Shown piece after piece: positions 55,812-64,000 of a stretch of 64,000 nucleotides of DNA. Position numbers and translations under genes: made by a program. The DNA lies in contig NZ_SJRW01000002.1 in assembly GCF_004352825.1 (NCBI RefSeq), forward strand, positions 930,001 through 994,000, given 5' to 3'. Below the pieces are notes generated by a model. It saw only the letters and a list, made by a program, of their open reading frames with translations, was not told where the DNA came from and did not search any database. This DNA is from Luteimonas arsenica. GTDB taxonomy: Bacteria; Pseudomonadota; Gammaproteobacteria; Xanthomonadales; Xanthomonadaceae. Every line of letters starts with the position of its first letter. Positions within the stretch are counted from its first letter, which is position 1.

Positions 55812-57536
55812 TCAGTCGCTGGCCGAGGCATGGCCGCGGGTCGCGCTGCGGCCGGCTTCGACCAGTTCCGCGAACTCGGCGCGCAGGCCCCAGCGGTCGT
55901 CGCCACGGTTGGCGCGGGCGCTGGCAGCGATCGCGTCCCAGTCCCAGCTTCCGAGGTTCCGGCCGCCGCGCAGGGCATCGGCGAAGGCGGCCACGGTGGC
56001 GGCGAAGCGCAGCGCCGGGTCCGGTGCCGCGGCGATGTCGGCGCGGCGCAGCGGGACTTCGATCAGGTGGCTGGTGTCGCCGGCGGGCAGCTTGTAGCGC
56101 AGGCGCAGGTGGGCGAGTTCGCCGCCGTGCGCCGCGGTCGGCGCATTGCCGCCGTAGCGCAGCGCAGGCAGGCGCTCGCCGCCGGAGCCGGCCAGGGCGA
56201 TCTCGTACAGCGCGGTGACCTCGTGGCCGGCGCCGATGTCGCCGGCGTCGACGCGGTCGTTGGCGAAGTCCTCCTCGCGCAGCATGCGGTTGCTGTAGCC
56301 GACCAGGCGGTACTCGGCGACCACGGCGGGGTTGAACTCGACCTGGATCTTCACGTCGCGGGCGATGGTGAGCAGGGTCGAGGACATCTCCTCCACCAGC
56401 ACCTTGCGCGCTTCGAGCAGGGTGTCGATGTAGGCGTGGTTGCCGTCGCCGGCGTCGGCCAGGCGCTCGGCCATGGCGTCGTTGTAGTTGCCGGTGCCGA
56501 AGCCGAGCGTGGTCAGCGCGATGCCGGACTTTCGCTGGTCGGCGACCATGGCCTCGAGCGTGCCGCGCTCGACGGTACCGACGTTGAAATCGCCGTCGGT
56601 GGCCAGGATCACGCGGTTGGCGCCGCCTTCGACATAGCCCTGGCGCGCCATCGCGTAGGCGAGCTCGATGCCGGCGCCGCCGTTCGTGCTGCCGCCCGCC
56701 TGCAGGCGCTCGAGCGCGGCCAGGATCTCGCCCTTGCGGTCGCCGGACGTCGGCGGCAGCACCAGCCCCGCGGAGCCTGCATAGGCCACGATCGAGACCT
56801 TGTCCTGCGCGCGGAGCTGGTCGGTGAGCGCGGCGAAGGCCTGGCGCAGCAGCGGCAGCTTGTCGGGCGAATGCATCGAGCCCGAGGTGTCGACCAGGAA
56901 CACCAGGTTGGCCGGCGGCAGCTGCGCCTTGGGCACGTCATAGCCCTTGATGCCGACCATCAGCAGGTGGCGCTTCGCGTCCCAGGGCGCGGGTGCGATC
57001 CGAGTGGTCACGCGGAACGGCACCTCGCGCGTGGCCGGAGCCGGATGGCCGTAGCTGAAGTAGTTGATGAACTCCTCCGCGCGCACCGCGTCCGGCGGCG
57101 GGCGCACGCCCATGCGCAGCATGCGGCGGACGTTGCTGTAGCTGCCGGTGTCGACGTCGACGGAGAAGGTCGACACCGGGTGCTCCGAGGCGCGGCGCAC
57201 CGGGTTGTCGTCGATGTCGGCGTATTCCTCGCGGTTGGCGGGGTCGGCCGGCGGCCAGGGGCGTGGCGGCGGCATGATCTCGCGGCGGGCCGCGGCGGGC
57301 GACGCCATCAGCCGCTGGCGGGCGCCGCTGGCCGCATCGATGCGGGAGCCGGTCACCGCCACGCGATCCAGCGTGGCTTCCTGTGCGGCGGGTGCTGGCG
57401 GGGCCGGCGGGAAGGGCAGCGTCGAAGGTGCCGGGACTTCGGCGTCGGCCGTCTTGTCGGCGCTGGCGTTCGGGGTCTGGCAGGCGGCCAGCAGCAGGCT
57501 GGCCGCGAAGGCGAGGGTGAAGGCGAGGCGGGTCAT
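55812..57536 (-). CDS. von Willebrand factor A domain lipoprotein (YfbK-like)
   Basis: A 574-residue exported protein; signal with LLLAAC, lipidated at Cys19. A linker carries LDRVAVTGSRI at 56-66, the same type of motif as in the ECF regulator. VWF-N domain follows (YADIDDNPVRRASEHPVSTFS). The vWA domain has the MIDAS motif VDTSGSMHS at 216-220 and TDGDFNVGT. The C-terminal DUF3520 region ends NRGDDRWGLRAEFAELVE. In E. coli YfbK is the homologue. In this organism group the gene often neighbours an ECF sigma gene; here a GGDEF-EAL gene lies between. Confidence 0.88.
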   Translation of the reverse strand: MTRLAFTLAFAASLLLAACQTPNASADKTADAEVPAPSTLPFPPAPPAPAAQEATLDRVAVTGSRIDAASGARQRLMASPAAARREIMPPPRPWPPADPANREEYADIDDNPVRRASEHPVSTFSVDVDTGSYSNVRRMLRMGVRPPPDAVRAEEFINYFSYGHPAPATREVPFRVTTRIAPAPWDAKRHLLMVGIKGYDVPKAQLPPANLVFLVDTSGSMHSPDKLPLLRQAFAALTDQLRAQDKVSIVAYAGSAGLVLPPTSGDRKGEILAALERLQAGGSTNGGAGIELAYAMARQGYVEGGANRVILATDGDFNVGTVERGTLEAMVADQRKSGIALTTLGFGTGNYNDAMAERLADAGDGNHAYIDTLLEARKVLVEEMSSTLLTIARDVKIQVEFNPAVVAEYRLVGYSNRMLREEDFANDRVDAGDIGAGHEVTALYEIALAGSGGERLPALRYGGNAPTAAHGGELAHLRLRYKLPAGDTSHLIEVPLRRADIAAAPDPALRFAATVAAFADALRGGRNLGSWDWDAIAASARANRGDDRWGLRAEFAELVEAGRSATRGHASASD

Positions 57537-57637
57537 GGCGTGGCTCCGTCGTTGGGCAGGAGCGACAACGCGCCATGGGCGCCAGTGGGGTTGCGCGGCC
57601 GCGATGGCGACGCCCGCAGCAGGCGAGGGTGGCTCGC

Positions 57638-59107
57638 TCAGACCGGGTCGCGGATCACCAGCAGGCGCGGCTCGGTCATGTCCTCGATGGCGCTGCGTAC
57701 GCCCTCGCGGCCCAGCCCGGAGTCGCGGACGCCGCCATAGGGCATGTTGTCGACGCGGAAGCTCGGCACGTCGCCGACCACCACCCCGCCGACGTCGAGC
57801 GCGTCCCAGGCGCGCATCGCGTGCGACAGGCGGGCGGTGAACACGCCGGCCTGCAGACCGAAGTCGCTGTCGTTGGCGCGCGCCAGGGCGTCTTCGAAAT
57901 CGTCGAAGGATTCCAGGCAGGCCACCGGGCCGAAGACCTCCTTGCGGTAGACATCGGCATCGCGCGGGACGTTCTCAAGCAGCGTCGCCGGCAGCATGTT
58001 GCCGCTGCGTTCGCCGCCGGCCAGACGCTTCGCGCCGCCCTTGCGCGCCTGCTGGATCCACTCGTCGATGCGCTCGGCCGAAGCCTCGTCGATCACCGGG
58101 CCGACGAAGGTGCGCGCGTCGCGCGGGTCGCCCATGCGCAGCTTCGCCACCGCGGCCTTGAGCTTGCGGCGCAGGGCGGGGTAGACGTCGGCGTGGGCGA
58201 TGATGCGCTGCACGCTGATGCAGCTCTGCCCGGACTGGTAGTAGGCGCCGAACACCAGGCGCTCGACCACGTGGTCAAGGTCGGCGCCGGGCTCGGCGTC
58301 GACGATGCAGGCGGCGTTGCCGCCGAGCTCAAGCGTGACCTTCTTCTTGCCGGCGCGCGCCTTCAGGTCCCAGCCGACCAGGCCGCCGGTGAAGCTCAGC
58401 AGGGCGATGCGCTCGTCCTCGACCAGCTGCGCGGCGTCGTCGTTGCTGCAGGGAATGACCGAGAACGCGCCCTTGGGCAGGTCGGTCTCCGCCAGCACCT
58501 CGGCGATGATCAGTGCGCCGACCGGGGTCTTCGCGGCGGGCTTGAGCACGAAGGGGCAGCCGGCGGCGATCGCCGGCGCGACCTTGTGCGCGACCAGGTT
58601 GAGCGGGAAGTTGAAGGGCGTGATGAAGCTGCAGGCCCCGATCGGCACGCGCTTGACCATGCCGCGGTAGCCGCGGGTGCGTTCGGAGACCTGCAGCTCG
58701 ATCACTTCGCCTTCGATGCGCGTGGCCTCGCCGGCGGCGATGCGGAAGGTGTCGATGAGGCGCGCGACTTCGCCGTGGGCATCGCCGATCGGCTTGCCGG
58801 CCTCGATGCACAGGGCCAGCGCCAGCTCCTCCGCGCGCTCGCCGAATCGCTTCACGCAGTGTTCGAGCACGTCGCGGCGGGCGTCGGGCGGGAGGGCCGC
58901 CATCGCCGGCCGCGCCTTGTGCGCGGCCACGATCGCCTTGCGCACGGTGGCGGCGTCGGCGAAGGCGACGCGGGTGGCGCGCTTGCCTGTGTACTTGTCC
59001 AGCACCTCGAGGTCGGTATTGGCCGCGACCGGCCGGCCGGCGAGGTAGTAGGGGTAGCTGCGGGCCAGGCCGCCGCGCCTGGCGGTGGACTTCTTCTGCT
59101 TGGACAT
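57638..59107 (-). CDS. Aldehyde dehydrogenase family protein
   Basis: A 489-residue NAD(P)-dependent dehydrogenase. Active-site Cys in YQSGQSCISVQR (near 285-296), Glu in VTLELGGNAACIVD, and PFNFPLNLVAHKVAPAIAAG binds cofactor. The nucleotide loop FTGGLVGWDL has Gly where many family members have Ser. The N-terminus MSKQKKSTARRGGLARSYPYY is basic. It lies 77 bases downstream of an acetolactate-synthase-like gene on the same strand and is likely cotranscribed. The substrate aldehyde is unknown. Confidence 0.9.
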   Translation of the reverse strand: MSKQKKSTARRGGLARSYPYYLAGRPVAANTDLEVLDKYTGKRATRVAFADAATVRKAIVAAHKARPAMAALPPDARRDVLEHCVKRFGERAEELALALCIEAGKPIGDAHGEVARLIDTFRIAAGEATRIEGEVIELQVSERTRGYRGMVKRVPIGACSFITPFNFPLNLVAHKVAPAIAAGCPFVLKPAAKTPVGALIIAEVLAETDLPKGAFSVIPCSNDDAAQLVEDERIALLSFTGGLVGWDLKARAGKKKVTLELGGNAACIVDAEPGADLDHVVERLVFGAYYQSGQSCISVQRIIAHADVYPALRRKLKAAVAKLRMGDPRDARTFVGPVIDEASAERIDEWIQQARKGGAKRLAGGERSGNMLPATLLENVPRDADVYRKEVFGPVACLESFDDFEDALARANDSDFGLQAGVFTARLSHAMRAWDALDVGGVVVGDVPSFRVDNMPYGGVRDSGLGREGVRSAIEDMTEPRLLVIRDPV

Positions 59108-59184
59108 CGTGTGCGGTCCTCCTGTTCGTCGCGTGCAGGCGCCGTGCCTGCGCCCAGTGGGTCGGCGGGCGCGTCAGCCGTGGG

Positions 59185-60831
59185 TCATTCCACCGCCGCG
59201 CTCAGCCGCGGGATCTCCTCGTTCAACAGCCGGTCGTCGTCGCCGTAGTCCACCGGCACGTCGATCAGGTCGATGCCCGGCGTGGCCAGCGTCTCGCGCA
59301 GCATCGGCAGGAACGCCGCGGCCGACGCCGGGCGGTGGCCGCGCGCGCCGTAGCTTTCGGCGTACTTCACGAAATCCGGATTGCCCAGGTCCATGCCGAA
59401 GTTCGGGTAGTCCTCGTGCGCCTGCTTCCACTTGATCATGCCGTAGGCATCGTCGCGGAGCACCAGCACCACCAGGTCCAGGCCCATGCGCACGGCGGTC
59501 TCGAGTTCCTGCGAGTTCATCATGAAGCCGCCGTCGCCGCAGACCGCGACCACCTTGCGACCGGGGTGCACGATCTTCGCGGCGATCGCCGAGGGCAGGC
59601 CGGCACCCATCGTCGCCAGCGCGTTGTCCAGCAGCAGCGTGTTCGGCCGCCGGCAGCGGTGGTTGCGGGCGAACCAGAGCTTGTACAGGCCGTTGTCGAG
59701 GCAGGTGATGTCGTCCGGCCCGAGCGCCTGTGCCAGGTCGGCGACGATCCGCTGGCAGGCCATGGGGAAGCGTTCGTCGCGCGTGCGCTCCTGCAGCTGC
59801 GCGCAGAGCGCGGTGCGGACGCGGTCGAAGAAGGCGAAGTCCCAGTGCGGCTGCGGCTCCACGGCCTCGGCCAGCCGCCACACGGCATCCGCGATGTCAC
59901 CGACGACCTCGACCTGCGGGAAATACACGGCGTCGACTTCGGCACTGTCGTAGTTGACGTGGATCACCGTGCGCCGGCCCTTGCGCATGAAGAACGGTGG
60001 CTTCTCGATCACGTCGTGGCCGATGTTGACGATGCAGTCGGCGGCGTCGATCGCGCGGTGCACGTAATCGTGGTCGGACAGCGCCGCGGTGCCGATCCAC
60101 AGCGGGTCGGTCTCGTCGAGCACGCCCTTGCCCATCTGGGTGCTGAAGAAGGGGATGCCGAGCCGGTCTACCAGCACCCGCAGCGCGCGCGCGGTGGTCT
60201 TGCGGTTGGCACCGGCGCCGATCATCAGCAGCGGGTGGCGCGCGGCGGCGATCGCCTCCGCGGCGCGCGCGATCGCCTTGTGCTCGGCCACCGGGCGGCG
60301 CGAGTACGACTTCGCGATCGGCACCGCGTCGGTCGGGTCGCCGGCGATGTCCTGCGGCAACTCCAGGTGGGTGGCGCCGGGGCGCTCTTCCTCGGCGCGG
60401 CGAAAGGCCTCGCGCACGCGCGCGGGGATGCTGTCGGCCGACACCAGTTGCCGCGTGTACTTGGTCAGCGGGCGCAGGGTGTCGACCACGTCGATGATCT
60501 GGAAATGCCCCTGGCGGCTGCTGCGGATCGGCTTCTGGCCGGTGATCATCAGCATCGGCATCGCGCCCAGCTGGGCGTAGGCCGCGGCGGTGACCAGGTT
60601 GGTGGCGCCGGGGCCGAGGGTGCTCAGGCACACGCCGGCGCGGCCGGTCAGGCGCCCGCAGGTCGCGGCCATGAAGCCGGCGGCCTGCTCGTGGCGGGTC
60701 AGCACCAGCTGGATGCCCGAGGTGCGCAGCGATTCGAGCAGGTCCAGGTTCTCCTCGCCGGGAATGCCGAACACGTGCTCCACGCCCTCGGCCTGGAGGG
60801 CTGCGACGAGCAGGTCGGAAGCCTTGGCCAT
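59185..60831 (-). CDS. Acetolactate-synthase-like thiamine diphosphate enzyme
   Basis: A 548-residue enzyme of the acetolactate synthase / acetohydroxyacid large-subunit family. N-terminus VFGIPGEENLDLLESL, RHEQAAGFMAATCGRLTG with the catalytic Glu, and the C-terminal thiamine diphosphate motif VCGDGGFMMNSQELETAVRM. There is no adjacent small subunit (ilvN), so a catabolic AlsS-type or a related carboligase is most likely. The start at 60831 (MAKASDLLVAALQAEGVEHV) matches the family start; a longer start at 60900 is not conserved. Confidence 0.88.
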   Translation of the reverse strand: MAKASDLLVAALQAEGVEHVFGIPGEENLDLLESLRTSGIQLVLTRHEQAAGFMAATCGRLTGRAGVCLSTLGPGATNLVTAAAYAQLGAMPMLMITGQKPIRSSRQGHFQIIDVVDTLRPLTKYTRQLVSADSIPARVREAFRRAEEERPGATHLELPQDIAGDPTDAVPIAKSYSRRPVAEHKAIARAAEAIAAARHPLLMIGAGANRKTTARALRVLVDRLGIPFFSTQMGKGVLDETDPLWIGTAALSDHDYVHRAIDAADCIVNIGHDVIEKPPFFMRKGRRTVIHVNYDSAEVDAVYFPQVEVVGDIADAVWRLAEAVEPQPHWDFAFFDRVRTALCAQLQERTRDERFPMACQRIVADLAQALGPDDITCLDNGLYKLWFARNHRCRRPNTLLLDNALATMGAGLPSAIAAKIVHPGRKVVAVCGDGGFMMNSQELETAVRMGLDLVVLVLRDDAYGMIKWKQAHEDYPNFGMDLGNPDFVKYAESYGARGHRPASAAAFLPMLRETLATPGIDLIDVPVDYGDDDRLLNEEIPRLSAAVE

Positions 60832-60927
60832 GCCGCGGTGTCCTTCGACTGCAGTTGGGCCTGCAGTATCGCCGTGATGGCGTGAGCATGGGGCGAGCAC
60901 GGGCCCGCGCAGCCGCGTTGTCGCCGC

Positions 60928-62271
<1,344 letters not shown>

Positions 62272-62348
62272 GCCCTCAGGATACCGTCCTTGGGAGGGCA
62301 TGCGGGCTGCCGTTGGCGGTTGGAAAAGCCCGGGTTGCGTTGCGGGGT

Positions 62349-62424
62349 GGCGGGTCGATGGGTATTCCGTGGGCGTCGCAGCTTCGCTGCTCTTGAATGC
62401 CCACTCCACACCCATCAACCCGCC
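62349..62424. repeat. Intergenic palindrome, family 2, copy C1
   Basis: Arms 62349-62374 and 62399-62424, 26 bases with about five mismatches. The 24-base loop (62375-62398) is the exact reverse complement of the loop of C2 (62577-62600). The region 62272-62732 (461 bases between xseA and ispG) holds no gene; C1, the central hairpin and C2 account for most of it. Confidence 0.8.
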
Positions 62425-62448
62425 ATACGACCACCATCGCAAGCCGCA

Positions 62449-62523
62449 GGAAAAGCGGCGGCACACCGCAGCGCCGTGTCGAAAAAGCGGAGAGCGCCGG
62501 TGCACGACGCTCTTCGCTTTTCC
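62449..62523. repeat. Central hairpin between C1 and C2
   Basis: GGAAAAGCG (62449-62457) pairs with CGCTTTTCC (62515-62523); an alternative inner stem is 62483-62496 with 62508-62521 (14 bp, one mismatch). The right half, ACGACGCTC...TTTTCCTCC, resembles the flank of copy A near 6191-6207. Confidence 0.6.
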
Positions 62524-62548
62524 TCCCAACCCGCCGCGTGGTTCTGGA

Positions 62549-62628
62549 GCGGAGGGTGTGTGGGTGCGCAGCCGGCATTCAAGAGCAGCGAAGCTGCGAC
62601 GCCGGCGGAGCACCCACACACCCTCCGC
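62549..62628. repeat. Intergenic palindrome, family 2, copy C2 (inverted relative to C1)
   Basis: Arms 62549-62576 and 62601-62628 (28 bases) are complementary except for a TGC/GGA block, the same kind of internal mismatch block as in copy A. The loop repeats that of C1 in reverse orientation. It lies 104 bases before the ispG ATG. Confidence 0.85.
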
Positions 62629-62732
62629 CTCCGCAGCCAACCAAGGGTCAACCAGCCCCCGCCGGGCACCAACATGAACCGGCAGGCCCGTCTGCCACCG
62701 CAATGCCACCCCGCGAGGACTAAAATGGCCCG

Positions 62733-64000
62733 ATGAACGCCATCCCCGACACCGCCCACGCCGGCACCCTCCAGAGCCTCGAGGAATGGGCCTTCGGCCC
62801 GGCCCCGCGCCGCGACACCCGGCAGGTGATGGTCGGCAAGGTCGCCGTCGGCGGCGATGCCCCGGTGGTGGTGCAGTCGATGACCAATACCGACACCGCC
62901 GATGTCGACGGCACCGTGAAGCAGGTCGCCGCCCTCTGGCGCGCCGGCTCCGAAATGGTGCGGATCACCGTCAACAACCCCGAGTCCGCCGCCGCCGTCC
63001 CGCGCATCGTCGAAAAGCTGGCGATGATGGGGATCGAAGTGCCGGTCATCGGCGACTTCCACTACAACGGCCACCAGCTGCTCGCCGGCGAACCCGCCTG
63101 CGCCGAAGCGCTCGCCAAGTACCGCATCAACCCCGGCAACGTCGGCTTCGGCAAGAAGAAGGACCTGCAGTTCGCGCAGCTGGTCGAATTCGCGATGCGC
63201 TACGACAAGCCGGTGCGCATCGGCGCCAACTGGGGCTCGCTCGACCAGGCGCTCGCCGCCGCCCTGATGGACGAGAACGCCGCGCGCGCCGAGCCCTGGG
63301 ACGCCGGCCGCGTGCTGCGCGAGGCCCTGATCCGCTCCGCCGTGGATTCCGCCGAACGCGCGGTCGAACTCGGGCTGGCACGCGAGAAGATCATCCTCTC
63401 GGCCAAGGTCAGCGGCGTGCAGGAGCTCATCGCCGTATACCGTGACCTGTCCGCGCGCAGCGACTTCGCCCTGCACCTGGGGCTCACCGAGGCCGGCATC
63501 GGCAGCAAGGGCATCGTCGCCTCCAGCGCGGCGCTCGCGGTGCTGATGCAGGAAGGCATCGGCGACACCATCCGCATCTCGCTCACGCCCGAGCCGGGTG
63601 CGCCGCGCACCCAGGAAGTGGTGGTGGCGCAGGAACTGCTGCAGACCATGGGCCTGCGCGCGTTCACGCCGATGGTCACCGCCTGCCCGGGCTGCGGCCG
63701 CACCACCTCCGAGTTCTTCCAGGAGCTGGCCAAGGTCGTGCAGGAGCACGTGCGCGCGAAGATGCCGGAGTGGAAGATCACCCGGCCCGGCGCCGAGCAC
63801 ATGACGCTCGCGGTGATGGGCTGCGTGGTCAACGGCCCCGGTGAGTCGCGCCATGCCGATATCGGCATTTCGCTGCCCGGCACCGGCGAGGCGCCATCCG
63901 CGCCGGTATTCATCGACGGCGAGAAGGCGATGACCCTGCGCGGCGAGAACATCGCCCACGAGTTCGTCGCCCTGGTCGACGCCTACGTCGACCGCCGCTA
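62733..64000 (+). CDS. ispG: 4-hydroxy-3-methylbut-2-en-1-yl diphosphate synthase, complete but for the last stop base
   Basis: Penultimate step of the MEP isoprenoid pathway; 422 residues to the last full codon (Arg at 63996-63998). The window ends with TA at 63999-64000, which fits a stop codon missing its last base. N-terminal TIM-barrel part has [21 protein letters not shown] and [14 protein letters not shown]. Cys318, Cys321 (CPGC) and Cys364 ([10 protein letters not shown]) bind the 4Fe-4S cluster, with the Glu in NGPGE. The insertion seen in IspG of many proteobacteria is short here. ATG 62733 is preceded by the repeats. Confidence 0.95.
   Translation, partial: MNAIPDTAHAGTLQSLEEWAFGPAPRRDTRQVMVGKVAVGGDAPVVVQSMTNTDTADVDGTVKQVAALWRAGSEMVRITVNNPESAAAVPRIVEKLAMMGIEVPVIGDFHYNGHQLLAGEPACAEALAKYRINPGNVGFGKKKDLQFAQLVEFAMRYDKPVRIGANWGSLDQALAAALMDENAARAEPWDAGRVLREALIRSAVDSAERAVELGLAREKIILSAKVSGVQELIAVYRDLSARSDFALHLGLTEAGIGSKGIVASSAALAVLMQEGIGDTIRISLTPEPGAPRTQEVVVAQELLQTMGLRAFTPMVTACPGCGRTTSEFFQELAKVVQEHVRAKMPEWKITRPGAEHMTLAVMGCVVNGPGESRHADIGISLPGTGEAPSAPVFIDGEKAMTLRGENIAHEFVALVDAYVDRR

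Noticed and set aside
52118-55978. 1286-codon open frame that would extend the ECF sigma gene upstream
   Set aside because: The extension is antisense to the GGDEF-EAL gene. The sigma factor begins at ATG 52723, where its normal N-terminus lies.
62272-62732. Small ORFs in the xseA-ispG gap
   Set aside because: They run through inverted repeats in every frame and have no recognisable product or ribosome binding site.

Overview
The window is a high-GC chromosomal segment from a gammaproteobacterium of the Xanthomonadaceae (Lysobacterales), most like Lysobacter, Luteimonas or Stenotrophomonas. Three things point there: the gene order yceD-rpmF-fabH-fabD-fabG-acpP-fabF-pabB-mltG-tmk-holB-pilZ; the block rpoE-rseA-mucD-lepA-lepB-DUF4845-rnc-era-recO; and the PIAGT-type PabB known from Stenotrophomonas. 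There is no phage, insertion sequence, CRISPR array or rRNA. Nearly all genes are core functions packed tightly, many with 4-base ATGA or GTGA overlaps.

Layout. 1-5689: 3' end of dnaQ, a PP2C phosphatase, tRNA-Ser(CGA), a DUF6165 gene, an LPS glycosyltransferase (GT9) divergent from Kdo kinase kdkA, an MBL hydrolase and a beta-propeller lipoprotein. 5719-9500: SRP RNA, tRNA-Ser(GGA), dnaX-ybaB-recR and a HIT protein. 9513-13900 (minus strand): an Slp lipoprotein, then a MoxR / DUF58 / transglutaminase operon. 13948-17546: a GT39 transferase, a methyltransferase, a YceF-type pyrophosphatase and a small membrane protein. 17556-27841: the fatty-acid synthesis cluster continuing into pabB, mltG, tmk, holB and pilZ. 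27931-31737: a TPR lipoprotein and a bifunctional beta-oxidation enzyme. 31860-35310: the sigma-E envelope stress operon with its own sigma-E type promoter. 35483-40972: lepA, lepB, DUF4845, rnc, era, recO. 40948-46318: an orphan response regulator, rlmD, a CYTH phosphatase, nagZ, a purine-salvage pair and a cold-shock gene. 46695-50400: an AidB-type dehydrogenase and an ABC exporter. 50428-57536: an ECF sigma / membrane regulator / YigZ operon, a GGDEF-EAL protein with GAF domains, and a von Willebrand factor A lipoprotein. 57638-64000: an aldehyde dehydrogenase, an acetolactate-synthase-like enzyme, xseA, and ispG cut one base before the end of its stop codon.

The least ordinary content is not in the housekeeping genes. 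Two unrelated families of dispersed intergenic palindromes fill gaps between genes. One carries CGGAT/ATCCG blocks repeated every 9-11 bases, exactly every 10 in two arms (fabD-fabG gap and aidB-ABC gap). The other makes 26-29 base imperfect palindromes at three intergenic sites, with two inverted copies upstream of ispG sharing an exactly complementary 24-base loop. The ECF sigma region holds two unrelated envelope proteins that both carry an LDR-x-x-VTGSRI motif resembling the N-terminal region of TonB-dependent receptors, which suggests a connected envelope-sensing module.
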